Shown here: positions 34,347 to 43,079 of the stretch, in pieces
How the letters are laid out: each line of letters begins with the position of its first letter
Position numbering within the stretch: the first letter of the stretch is position 1
From: Zobellia galactanivorans
Lineage (GTDB): Bacteria; Bacteroidota; Bacteroidia; Flavobacteriales; Flavobacteriaceae
Direction of reading: 5' to 3'
DNA length: 64,000 nt
Assembly (NCBI RefSeq): GCF_000973105.1
Contig: NC_015844.1
Location: forward strand, 3,468,501-3,532,500
The notes under the pieces: generated by a model
Seen by the model: the letters and a program-made list of their open reading frames with translations, nothing else
The model's database searches: none
Told to the model about the DNA's origin: nothing
Program-made: the position numbers and the translations under genes

Positions 34347-34940
34347 TTATAAAGTCAAAGACAAACTAACGATCAGCTGGTCAGGCCTCGCATCTACGCG
34401 ACTTGGACCTAGCTCGGTTATGTTGGTGTTGATAAAGGTAGCTTCGTTGCTGTTAAAGCCTCTCTCGTACCGGATATCGATACCCAACTTGCCTAAGTCT
34501 ACACCGGCTCCGATATTGGCGCCTACACTAAAGTCGTTTTCAATATCGTCTATACTGATACCGTCAAATTCGGTATCTAGGATATATTGGAACGAAGGTC
34601 CGGCAAATACGTGTAAGGGACCGATAATCTTGATACCTACCAACAAAGGCATGTCTAACTTGCTGATGTCGAACTTGTCTCCGTTGTAATCGGACTTTGT
34701 TTTGGTGTACATCAATTCGGGTCTGAAGTAAATACGGCTTATACCGATTTTTCCAAATAATCCCAAATGGTATCCCATGTTTCGGTCAGGGTCTCTGGCC
34801 GCATCCCCAATGGATTCAAAATAGTCTCCATTGGCACTGTAGTTCAGGCCGGCTTTTACACCGATTTCAACCAAATCTTTTTGCGAAAATGCAGCGATGC
34901 TTACCAAAGCAAAAACCGCTGTAAGGAGTGTTCTTCTCAT
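34347..34940 (-). CDS. Outer-membrane beta-barrel protein (porin/OmpA-like small barrel)
   Basis: A 197-residue exported protein (signal 1-18, ending AAFSQ). Alternating hydrophobic strands suit an 8-strand barrel: VEIGVKAGLNYS, MGYHLGLFGKIGISRIYFRPELMYT, VGIKIIGPLHVFAGPSFQYIL, SVGANIGAGVDLGKLGIDIRYERG, ending LIVSLSLTL. This matches the 'outer membrane beta-barrel' / PorT-like family common in Bacteroidota. Function unknown. It is 47 bp downstream of the transketolase genes on the same strand. Confidence 0.85.
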   Translation of the reverse strand: MRRTLLTAVFALVSIAAFSQKDLVEIGVKAGLNYSANGDYFESIGDAARDPDRNMGYHLGLFGKIGISRIYFRPELMYTKTKSDYNGDKFDISKLDMPLLVGIKIIGPLHVFAGPSFQYILDTEFDGISIDDIENDFSVGANIGAGVDLGKLGIDIRYERGFNSNEATFINTNITELGPSRVDARPDQLIVSLSLTL

Positions 34941-34987
34941 ATGTTCTCGTTTTTAATACCACAACAGTATCAAAAACGATACCATTG

Positions 34988-35941
34988 TTATTTCCTTTTC
35001 AATACCTTTAAAACGGCCTTCTCAATAGCTTTATTGTTTAGTCCGTACTTCTCCATAAGTTGTTCTGGGGTGCCGCTTTCGCCAAAAGTATCTTGCGTTG
35101 CAACGAACTCTTGAGGTGCAGGATGCTGTACTGTAAGGGTTCTGGCCACTGTCTCTCCGAGTCCGCCCAAGTAATTGTGCTCTTCGGCAGTTACGATGCA
35201 ACCTGTTTTTTTAACTGATTTTAACACCGCTTCCTCATCAAAGGGTTTGATGGTGTGGATATTGATAACCTCTGCTGAAATTCCTTGTTCTTCCAGTTTT
35301 TCTGCAGCGATCAAAGCTTCCCATACCAAGTGACCTGTGGCAACTATGGTTACATCGGTACCTTCGCTTAGCATTACGGCCTTGCCGATTTCGAATTTTT
35401 GGTCGACGGGGGTAAAGTTGGCTACTTTTGGTCGGCCAAAGCGCAAGTATACAGGTCCATCATATTCGGCGATGGCCAAAGTAGCGGCCTTCGTTTGGTT
35501 GTAGTCACATGGGTTGATGACCGTCATGCCCGGAAGCATTTTCATCATACCGATGTCCTCTAAAATCTGGTGGGTGGCACCGTCTTCACCAAGGGTTACA
35601 CCAGCGTGCGAAGCACATATTTTTACATTCTTTCCGGAGTAGGCGATAGACTGACGGATCTGGTCGTAAACCCTACCTGTTGCAAAGTTGGCGAATGTAC
35701 TGGCAAAAGGAATCTTTCCTCCAATGGTGAGTCCGGCTGCGATACCCATCATGTTGGCTTCGGCTATACCTATTTGAAAGAATCTCTCGGGATTCTCGTC
35801 AATAAAAGGCTGTATTTTTAAAGAACCTACCAAATCGGCACAAAGGGCTACTACATTAGGGTTGGTTCTTCCTAACTCGGTCATGGCGTCTCCGTAGCCA
35901 CTTCTAGTATCGTTTTTTCCTTGATCTATATATTTTGTCAT
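34988..35941 (-). CDS. Transketolase, C-terminal subunit
   Basis: A 317-residue protein with the pyrimidine-binding and C-terminal domains of transketolase: GYGDAMTELGRTNPNVVAL, ERFFQIGIAEANMMGIAAGL (catalytic Glu that activates ThDP), HAGVTLGEDGATHQILEDI, and a C-terminal DGP..LRFGRP region. It pairs with the separate N-terminal subunit encoded 61 bp upstream, so the enzyme is split into two chains, as often in Bacteroidota and archaea. It acts in the non-oxidative pentose phosphate pathway. Confidence 0.95.
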   Translation of the reverse strand: MTKYIDQGKNDTRSGYGDAMTELGRTNPNVVALCADLVGSLKIQPFIDENPERFFQIGIAEANMMGIAAGLTIGGKIPFASTFANFATGRVYDQIRQSIAYSGKNVKICASHAGVTLGEDGATHQILEDIGMMKMLPGMTVINPCDYNQTKAATLAIAEYDGPVYLRFGRPKVANFTPVDQKFEIGKAVMLSEGTDVTIVATGHLVWEALIAAEKLEEQGISAEVINIHTIKPFDEEAVLKSVKKTGCIVTAEEHNYLGGLGETVARTLTVQHPAPQEFVATQDTFGESGTPEQLMEKYGLNNKAIEKAVLKVLKRK

Positions 35942-36002
35942 TTTATTCAGTTTTTGTCGTTTCCGAGGCGGAAAGCTAAAATTTTAAGATAGTTTCGGAA
36001 TT

Positions 36003-36848
36003 TTAATAATCACCTAAGGTTTCTGGGTTTTGGCTTAAAGCGTTCGCTAATTGCTCGTCGCTAGGTGCTTTACCGTGCCATGCATGGGTGTGCATCATAA
36101 AATCTACACCGTTGCCCATCATGGTATCTAGTATGATACATACGGGTTTTCCTTTTCCTGTTCTGCTCTTGGCCTCGTTCAGTCCATTGATTATGGCTTC
36201 AAGGTTGTTGCCTTCGGCTACTTCAAGAACATCCCATCCGAAAACTTCGAACTTCTCTTTTAGGTTTCCTAAAGGAAGCACTTCTTCGGTAGGGCCGTCG
36301 ATCTGCTGTCCGTTCCTATCTATGGTAGAGATCAGGTTGTCAACTTTATTTCCGGCAGCATACATAATGGCTTCCCAGTTTTGGCCTTCCTGTAATTCGC
36401 CATCACCGTGAAGACTATAGACCAAATGGTTATCTCCGTTCAATTTCTTGGCTAATGCCGCACCGATCGCTACGGACATTCCTTGACCTAAAGATCCCGA
36501 TGCTACACGAACCCCTGGTAGGCCTTCGTGGGTAGTCGGGTGTCCTTGAAGACGGGAGTTCAATAAACGGAAGGTATTTAATTCTTCCACGGGAAAGTAT
36601 CCCTTTCTTGCCAAAACACTGTAAAAAACAGGTGAGATGTGGCCGTTTGAAAGAAAGAAAAGGTCTTCGTCCTTACCGTCCATATCAAAACCTTCTTTAA
36701 GGTCCATTACTTCATTGTAAAGCGCGACCAAAAATTCGGTACAGCCCAAAGAACCCCCTGGGTGACCTGAATTTACCTTGTGTACCATGCGTAGAATATC
36801 CCTTCGGGTCTGTACTACGATATCTTGTAGTTCGTCTAATTTTGCCAT
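36003..36848 (-). CDS. Transketolase, N-terminal subunit
   Basis: A 281-residue ThDP-binding half of transketolase; start at ATG 36848 (MAKLDELQDIV). HKVNSGHPGGSLGCTEFL near the N-terminus, FLSNGHISPVFYSVLA, SGSLGQGMSVAIGAALAKKL, and the ThDP/metal motif HGDGELQEGQNWEA, then DRNGQQIDG. The last part ends ...MMHTHAWHGKAPSDEQL. The partner subunit follows 61 bp downstream. Confidence 0.95.
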   Translation of the reverse strand: MAKLDELQDIVVQTRRDILRMVHKVNSGHPGGSLGCTEFLVALYNEVMDLKEGFDMDGKDEDLFFLSNGHISPVFYSVLARKGYFPVEELNTFRLLNSRLQGHPTTHEGLPGVRVASGSLGQGMSVAIGAALAKKLNGDNHLVYSLHGDGELQEGQNWEAIMYAAGNKVDNLISTIDRNGQQIDGPTEEVLPLGNLKEKFEVFGWDVLEVAEGNNLEAIINGLNEAKSRTGKGKPVCIILDTMMGNGVDFMMHTHAWHGKAPSDEQLANALSQNPETLGDY

Positions 36849-37114
36849 TTGTAAATGTTCGTTTTTAGTAGTTTTCAAATGTAATCGCAATCTTTTGGGA
36901 ATACAAATCGCACCTTGTTTATTTTTGCCCTCAAATCAAAAAAAGAGTGATAAAAGCAACAGTTGGCAACCTTTTGCGCTAGAGCCGTTTATTTGGACGG
37001 AATTTATTGAAAGAGAGAGGCGATGGCGGTGAAAAAGTTAGTTTCGGTAGTCGGAAACCCAGGTTTTGGACAAACTTTATTTTTTCCTTAGGGCTTTTAT
37101 GCTAGGCAGTTGTT

Positions 37115-37122
37115 TATCTTTG
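37115..37122 (+). promoter_or_regulatory. Promoter -7 element of tgt
   Basis: TATCTTTG matches TAnnTTTG exactly. A TTTT at 37095-37098 may serve as the -33 element. The start of transcription near 37129 lies downstream of the ATG at 37110, so the TTG at 37140 must be the start codon. Confidence 0.6.
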
Positions 37123-37139
37123 CGCCCATAAATAATATT

Positions 37140-38270
37140 TTGAAATTTACCTTACACCATACAGACCCTAAGAGTAAAGCCCGTGCCGGAACCATGGTTA
37201 CCGATCACGGCGTAATAGAAACCCCTATATTCATGCCGGTAGGTACCGTTGCTTCGGTAAAAAGTGTGCACCAGCGTGAATTGAAGGAAGATATCAATCC
37301 CGATATTATTTTGGGAAATACCTATCACCTTTTCCTTCGGCCCAAGACGGAAATTCTAAAGAAGGCCGGGGGACTCCATAAGTTTATGGGGTGGGATAGG
37401 AATATCCTTACCGACAGTGGGGGGTATCAAGTGTATTCCCTCTCGGGAAACCGTAAGATAAAGGAAGAAGGGGTGAAGTTCAAGTCGCATATCGACGGTA
37501 CGACCCATCTTTTTACACCGGAAAACGTGATGGAAATACAGCGTGTTATAGGGGCCGATATTATCATGGCCTTTGACGAATGTACGCCTTATCCATGCGA
37601 TTATCGCTATGCAGAACGGTCTATGCATATGACCCACAGGTGGCTGGAGCGCTGTATAACGCACTTAAAAAAGACCCCCTTTGAATATGATTATTCACAG
37701 GCATTCTTTCCGATAGTACAAGGTTCTACCTATACCGATCTAAGAAAACGCTCGGCCGAGTATATTGCCGGGGTAGGGGCCGAAGGTAATGCTATCGGTG
37801 GCCTGTCCGTTGGCGAGCCCGCCGAGGAAATGTATGCCATGACCGAGGTGGTCTGCGAAATATTGCCCGAAGACAAACCAAGATATCTGATGGGGGTAGG
37901 TACGCCTATCAATATTTTGGAGAACATTGCCTTGGGGATCGATATGTTCGATTGTGTAATGCCTACGCGAAATGCGCGAAACGGAATGTTGTTTACGGCC
38001 CATGGAACGATTAATATAAAGAACAAAAAATGGGAGGACGATTTTTCTCCCGTTGATGAAATGGGGATCACCTTTGTCGACCTCGAATATTCAAAGGCCT
38101 ATTTGCGCCATTTGTTCGTGGCCAAGGAGTATTTGGGCAAGCAAATTGCCACCATTCACAACCTAGGATTCTATCTTTGGTTGGTTCGTGAAGCTCGAAA
38201 GCATATTTTAGCGGGGGATTTTACCGAATGGAAAGACCGTATGGTGAAACAAATGGATAAACGATTGTAG
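37140..38270 (+). CDS. tgt: Queuine tRNA-ribosyltransferase lacking the zinc-binding cysteines
   Basis: A 376-residue TIM-barrel enzyme that exchanges guanine-34 of GUN-anticodon tRNAs for preQ1. TTG at 37140 is the start (then K-F-T-L-H-H). Catalytic and substrate landmarks are kept: TDSGGYQVYSL (Asp), MAFDECTPYP, PIVQGSTYTDLR, IGGLSVGEP, and FDCVMPTRNARNG (nucleophile Asp). In place of the bacterial C-x-C-x2-C of the zinc site, this protein reads MGITFVDLEYSKAYL (Gly, Thr, Asp at the three Cys positions). The fourth ligand, His in TIHNL, is present. The structural zinc is probably absent or held differently. Confidence 0.95.
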   Translation: MKFTLHHTDPKSKARAGTMVTDHGVIETPIFMPVGTVASVKSVHQRELKEDINPDIILGNTYHLFLRPKTEILKKAGGLHKFMGWDRNILTDSGGYQVYSLSGNRKIKEEGVKFKSHIDGTTHLFTPENVMEIQRVIGADIIMAFDECTPYPCDYRYAERSMHMTHRWLERCITHLKKTPFEYDYSQAFFPIVQGSTYTDLRKRSAEYIAGVGAEGNAIGGLSVGEPAEEMYAMTEVVCEILPEDKPRYLMGVGTPINILENIALGIDMFDCVMPTRNARNGMLFTAHGTINIKNKKWEDDFSPVDEMGITFVDLEYSKAYLRHLFVAKEYLGKQIATIHNLGFYLWLVREARKHILAGDFTEWKDRMVKQMDKRL

Positions 38271-39352
38271 TGCTTACAATATTAGATAAATATATACTTA
38301 AGCGATATTTGGTCACTTTTTCGGTGATGATCTTGCTATTCATCCCTATCGGTATCATGGCCCATTTGGCCGAACAGATAGGAAAAATGCAGGCCAACGA
38401 GGCCCCATTGGATGAGATACTTGTCTATTTTGGAAATTTTACGATCTACATCGGGAGCCTACTGTTTCCAATTTTTCTTTTTCTATCCATTATTTTCTTT
38501 ACCTCCAAACTAGCGAGTAATACGGAAATCGTTGCCATTTTGAGTTCAGGGGTTTCCTATTCCAGGTTTTTGAGGCCCTATATTATTGGGGCATCCATCA
38601 TAGCCATTATCATGTTTATCATGGGGATGTTTGTTGTACCCAATGCCAGTAAGGGCTTCAATGAATTCAAATACAAGTATTTGAAAAAGGGAAAACAAGA
38701 CCGGGTGACCAACAATATCTTTACGCAATTGAATGCAAATGACTTCATTTACGTAAGTAGCTTTGACCCTGCGCGCCAAATCGGCTATAATTTTACCTTT
38801 GAACGTTTTGATAAAGAGAACCAATTGAAGTTCAAAATATCGGCGGCCAATATCAGATGGGTGGAAAAAGACAGTGTCTACCGCCTCACCACGTATAAAA
38901 AGCGAAAAATCTATAACGATACGGCCTTAGTGGAGACCAAGCGCCGTCTAGACACGCTTTTTGCCTTTAATATAAGTGACCTTACGCCCGTGTCCTATGC
39001 CGCGGAAACCAAGAATATTTTTGAGCTCAATCGCTTTATCAAAGATCAGAAACTCAAAGGGGCTTCCAATATCAATGCCTACGTTCTGGTGAAATATAAG
39101 AGATGGGCCTTGCCGATAACGGCCTTTATCCTGACCATTATAGCAGTGGCCGTTTCCTCGGTAAAACGAAGGGGAGGTATGGGGATCAATCTGGCCTTTG
39201 GTATTATAGTGGCCTTTGTGTTCGTTTTCTTTGACAAGGTTTTTGGAACACTTGCCGAACAATCGGGTTTTTCTCCCCTGTTGGCAGTATTGATCCCGAA
39301 CATGCTTTTTGGTATTCTCGCGGTGGTATTGCTGCAGAGGGCCAAACGATAA
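38270..39352 (+). CDS. LptF/LptG family lipopolysaccharide-export permease
   Basis: A 360-residue inner-membrane protein. GTG at 38270 overlaps the tgt stop by one base (TAGTG), so translation is coupled. Three TM segments in residues 10-125 (YLVTFSVMILLFIPIGIMAHL, IYIGSLLFPIFLFLSIIFFTS), a periplasmic beta-jellyroll about 130-265, and three TM segments at the C-terminus (WALPITAFILTIIAVAVSS, MGINLAFGIIVAFVFVFFDK). This is the YjgP/YjgQ layout. It is part of the LptB2FG machine that extracts LPS to the Lpt bridge. Which of F or G it is cannot be said here. Confidence 0.93.
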   Translation: MLTILDKYILKRYLVTFSVMILLFIPIGIMAHLAEQIGKMQANEAPLDEILVYFGNFTIYIGSLLFPIFLFLSIIFFTSKLASNTEIVAILSSGVSYSRFLRPYIIGASIIAIIMFIMGMFVVPNASKGFNEFKYKYLKKGKQDRVTNNIFTQLNANDFIYVSSFDPARQIGYNFTFERFDKENQLKFKISAANIRWVEKDSVYRLTTYKKRKIYNDTALVETKRRLDTLFAFNISDLTPVSYAAETKNIFELNRFIKDQKLKGASNINAYVLVKYKRWALPITAFILTIIAVAVSSVKRRGGMGINLAFGIIVAFVFVFFDKVFGTLAEQSGFSPLLAVLIPNMLFGILAVVLLQRAKR

Positions 39353-39372
39353 TACGATAGCTATAAAAAGGC

Positions 39373-40266
39373 ATGGGGGCACAGCTGAAGAATTACCTGC
39401 ATTTACATTTTATTGTCTTTATCTGGGGCTTTACCGCGGTTTTGGGCAAGCTCATTACCCTTGATGCCATGCCTTTGGTGTGGTACCGTATGCTTATGGC
39501 GGCGGTGCTGATATTCTTCTACCTGTTCGCTAAGCGGTATTCCTTAAAGGTGAGTCCTAAAATGCTTCTGGCCTTGATAGGTGCGGGAATTGTAATCGCC
39601 CTGCATTGGGTCACCTTCTTTATGGCCATAAAGGTGTCGAATGTTTCCATAGCATTGGCCACGATGTCTACGGGTGCCTTTTTTACGGCCTTGATTGAAC
39701 CGTTTTGGTATAAGCGAAAAATGATATGGTATGAGGTCGTATTCGGTATCGTGGTGATGTTGGGCCTTTATATGATCTTTAAGGTCGATACCCAATATCT
39801 TTACGGTATTATGATCGCCCTTGTGTCATCCTTTCTTTCGGCCCTATTTTCAATGATCAACGGAAAGTTGATCCAGAAAGAGAGGCCTTCGGTCATTTCT
39901 TTTTACGAGCTATTGAGCGGGGTGGGCCTGCTCAGTATTTTTTTGGCCTTTCAAGGAAGTTTTAATGCCCAATTTTTTCAATTGTCATCCGATGATTTAT
40001 TGTATCTGTTCATTTTGGCGTCAGTGTGTACGGCTTATGCATTTATTGCTTCGGTGAAGATTTTAAAGTTTATAAGTCCTTATACCGTAATGCTTACCAT
40101 TAATCTAGAGCCGGTCTACGGTATCGTTTTGGCCTTTTTGATTTTAGGGGATTCGGAAAAAATGAACCCCCTGTTCTATTTGGGCGGAGGCATTATCTTG
40201 TTGACGGTTCTGGCCAATGGGATATTGAAAAATCGGAGAAGGTTTAAAAAACCCTTCAAGGGATAA
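39373..40266 (+). CDS. EamA/DMT family transporter
   Basis: A 297-residue inner-membrane protein with ten TM segments in two EamA repeats (LHFIVFIWGFTAVLGKLI...VWYRMLMAAVLIFF, and YGIMIALVSSFLSALFSMINGKLIQK). The substrate is unknown; family members export amino acids, metabolites or nucleotide sugars. It follows the Lpt permease by 20 bp and precedes accA by 48 bp, so the tgt-lpt-eamA-accA order may be one transcript. Confidence 0.9.
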   Translation: MGAQLKNYLHLHFIVFIWGFTAVLGKLITLDAMPLVWYRMLMAAVLIFFYLFAKRYSLKVSPKMLLALIGAGIVIALHWVTFFMAIKVSNVSIALATMSTGAFFTALIEPFWYKRKMIWYEVVFGIVVMLGLYMIFKVDTQYLYGIMIALVSSFLSALFSMINGKLIQKERPSVISFYELLSGVGLLSIFLAFQGSFNAQFFQLSSDDLLYLFILASVCTAYAFIASVKILKFISPYTVMLTINLEPVYGIVLAFLILGDSEKMNPLFYLGGGIILLTVLANGILKNRRRFKKPFKG

Positions 40267-40314
40267 GCTTAAAGTTCTATATTTGCCTATCAAACTAAAC
40301 CTATTACACTACTA

Positions 40315-41268
40315 ATGGAATATCTCGATTTTGAACTCCCGATAAAAGAGCTTGAAGAGCAGTTGGACAAATGCATGATTATCGGACAAGAAAGCGATGT
40401 TGATGTATCGGAAACCTGTAAGCAGATTGAAAAGAAACTGGCCGATACCCGAAAGGAAATCTACAAGAACCTTACCGCTTGGCAGAGGGTTCAGTTGTCA
40501 AGACATCCCAATAGACCTTATACCTTGGATTATATCAATGCCATTTGTGGCGATACGTTTTTAGAGCTCCATGGCGATAGAAATGTAAAGGACGATAAGG
40601 CAATGATAGGGGGCTTGGGTAAAATCGGCGATCAGAGTTTTATGTTCATCGGTCAACAGAAAGGATACAATACCAAGACCAGGCAATACCGGAATTTCGG
40701 TATGGCAAACCCTGAGGGGTATCGCAAAGCCTTGCGCTTAATGAAATCTGCCGAAAAATTCAATATACCTGTCGTATGCTTTATCGATACACCTGGTGGT
40801 GCTGCCGGTATTGAGGCGGAAGAGCGTGGTCAAGGCGAGGCGATAGCCCGTAATATACTTGAAATGACGCGTTTAAAGGTGCCCATTATAGTGGTCATTA
40901 TTGGTGAAGGAGCCTCTGGTGGCGCCTTGGGCATAGGAGTAGGCGATAGGGTCCTTATGTTGGAAAACACTTGGTATTCCGTAATTTCACCCGAATCATG
41001 TTCTTCCATTCTTTGGAGAAGTTGGGAGTATAAGGAAGTAGCTGCCGAAGCATTGAAGCTTACCGCTACCGATATGAAAAAATTGAAATTGATCGACGAA
41101 ATTGTCCGTGAGCCCGCGGGTGGAGCCCATGCCAATCGTGAAAAGACTTTTGAAGTCGTCAAGAATAAAATTGTGGCCCAATTTGAGGTGTTGGAAAAGT
41201 TATCCCCAAAAGAATTGGTCAGAACCCGAATGGATAAGTACGCTCAAATGGGTGTTTTTAACGGTTAA
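40315..41268 (+). CDS. accA: Acetyl-CoA carboxylase carboxyltransferase subunit alpha
   Basis: A 317-residue protein of the usual length. N-terminal helices ([18 protein letters not shown]), then the crotonase-fold core: [116 protein letters not shown]. It forms the carboxyltransferase with AccD and makes malonyl-CoA for fatty-acid synthesis. A strong terminator follows 24 bp later. Confidence 0.97.
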   Translation: MEYLDFELPIKELEEQLDKCMIIGQESDVDVSETCKQIEKKLADTRKEIYKNLTAWQRVQLSRHPNRPYTLDYINAICGDTFLELHGDRNVKDDKAMIGGLGKIGDQSFMFIGQQKGYNTKTRQYRNFGMANPEGYRKALRLMKSAEKFNIPVVCFIDTPGGAAGIEAEERGQGEAIARNILEMTRLKVPIIVVIIGEGASGGALGIGVGDRVLMLENTWYSVISPESCSSILWRSWEYKEVAAEALKLTATDMKKLKLIDEIVREPAGGAHANREKTFEVVKNKIVAQFEVLEKLSPKELVRTRMDKYAQMGVFNG

Positions 41269-41292
41269 CGGGCACATTTCACAAGCCGGTCA

Positions 41293-41325
41293 AAATCTGA
41301 AGGAAACTTTCTTCAGATTTTTTTT
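41293..41325 (+). terminator. Terminator after accA
   Basis: AATCTGAAG and CTTCAGATT pair around GAAACTTT-type loop bases, followed by a run of eight T. Confidence 0.85.
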
Positions 41326-41423
41326 GTTATCAACATAAAATCGTAACTTATTAACAGGGCAATGTTCATTACCTGTGAATTATACTTCATTTTTTTAGTC
41401 ACTTAATTGCATATTTTCGTACA

Positions 41424-42971
41424 ATGGAAAAAATTAATCCGGTCATAGGTCGCAAAATTGATAAATCTACCTTGATCAACTTGGAGCGAGGTAAGATACC
41501 GCCACAATCTGTTGATTTAGAAGAGGTTGTGCTCGGTGCTATGATGATTGATAAAAAGGGCGTAGATGAAGTTATTGATATTCTACATCCTGATGTTTTC
41601 TACAAAGATGCCCATAGGTACATCTATGAGGCCATCTTTAAGTTGTTTGAAAGTTCGGAACCGGTCGATTTATTAACCGTTTCGTCACAATTGAAGAAAG
41701 ATGGTCGTTTAGAGGCCGTAGGGGGTGATTTCTACCTTATAAAATTGACGCAAAAAGTAGCTTCTTCGGCGCATATCGAGTTTCATGCACGAATCATCCT
41801 TCAGAAGTTTATACAGCGTAGCCTTATTAAAATCTCCAACGAAATCATTGAAGAGGCCTATGATGAGTCTACCGATGTTTTCGATTTATTGGACAGTGCG
41901 GAATCTAAGCTTTACGACGTTACCCAAGGCAACCTAAAGCGTTCTGCCGAAACCGCTATGGATTTGGTAATTCAGGCGAAGAAAAAAATTGAGGAGATTT
42001 CCAACAAAGAAGGTATGAGCGGTATCGCTACCGGATTTGATAAACTCGATAAACTGACTTCGGGTTGGCAGCCCAGTGATTTGATCATTGTAGCGGCACG
42101 TCCCGGTATGGGTAAAACGGCCCTTACCTTGTCTATGGCGAGGAATATTGCGGTAGACGGTGGTCAAGCCGTTGCGTTTTTCTCTTGTGAGATGTCTTCC
42201 GTACAGTTGATCACCCGTCTTATTTCTTCGGAAACAGGACTCTCATCGGAAAAATTGAGGACAGGAAAGCTGGAGAAGCATGAATGGGAACAGTTGAACG
42301 TAAAAGTAAAGGCGCTTGAAAAGGCCCCCTTGTTTATCGATGATACCCCGTCTTTGTCCATTTTCGATTTACGGGCCAAGGCGAGACGTCTGGCTTCGCA
42401 GCATGATATCAAGATCATTATAATTGACTACTTACAGCTAATGACGGCCGGTGGTACCGGAAAGGGAGGCAACCGTGAACAGGAAATCTCGACCATTTCG
42501 CGTAACCTCAAGGCCTTGGCAAAAGAATTGAACATACCGGTTATTGCACTGTCACAGCTATCCCGTGCGGTTGAAACCCGTGGGGGCAGTAAAAGACCCT
42601 TGCTTTCCGATTTACGTGAATCGGGTGCGATCGAGCAGGATGCGGATATTGTATCCTTTATTTTCCGTCCCGAATACTACAAAATCGATGAATGGGACGA
42701 TGAGGAACGAAGCCCGACACAAGGACAGGCGGAATTTATCGTGGCCAAACACCGTAACGGTGGACTTGAGAACATTCGTCTGAAGTTTATCGGTAATCTC
42801 GGTAAGTTCGATAACCTTGATGACTTTGATTCTCCCTTTGAGTTTCAGTCTAAAATGAACGAGAACGAAGACAATCCGTTCATTACAAAGAACCTGCCCG
42901 ATGCCAATCAGGCTTTCGGTAGTTCTATGAACGACTTGAACCCGGATGACGATAACGATGTTCCGTTTTAA
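41424..42971 (+). CDS. dnaB: Replicative DNA helicase DnaB
   Basis: A 515-residue hexameric helicase. N-terminal domain (LEEVVLGAMMIDKKGVDEVID, FYKDAHRYIYEAIFKL), linker, then the RecA-like domain with TGFDKLDKLTSGWQPSDLIIV, Walker A ARPGMGKTAL, FFSCEMSSVQLITRL, Walker B KIIIIDYLQLM, PVIALSQLSRAVETR and SDLRESGAIEQDADIVSFIFR. The tail is acidic (NPDDDNDVPF). No intein is present. It unwinds DNA at the replication fork. Confidence 0.98.
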   Translation: MEKINPVIGRKIDKSTLINLERGKIPPQSVDLEEVVLGAMMIDKKGVDEVIDILHPDVFYKDAHRYIYEAIFKLFESSEPVDLLTVSSQLKKDGRLEAVGGDFYLIKLTQKVASSAHIEFHARIILQKFIQRSLIKISNEIIEEAYDESTDVFDLLDSAESKLYDVTQGNLKRSAETAMDLVIQAKKKIEEISNKEGMSGIATGFDKLDKLTSGWQPSDLIIVAARPGMGKTALTLSMARNIAVDGGQAVAFFSCEMSSVQLITRLISSETGLSSEKLRTGKLEKHEWEQLNVKVKALEKAPLFIDDTPSLSIFDLRAKARRLASQHDIKIIIIDYLQLMTAGGTGKGGNREQEISTISRNLKALAKELNIPVIALSQLSRAVETRGGSKRPLLSDLRESGAIEQDADIVSFIFRPEYYKIDEWDDEERSPTQGQAEFIVAKHRNGGLENIRLKFIGNLGKFDNLDDFDSPFEFQSKMNENEDNPFITKNLPDANQAFGSSMNDLNPDDDNDVPF

Positions 42972-43079
42972 GGCCTGAATTGAAGATCTTTCAACAAGTT
43001 TTTTCATAGCTTTAACTTGGGCGGTCATAAAAAGCGCACTTTTTCAAGTATCTTTAGAAAAAATCAAAGTGCTAGAAAT

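Noticed and set aside
42612-43028. A 138-codon minus-strand frame
   Set aside because: Antisense to the end of dnaB, without signal, domain or operon context.
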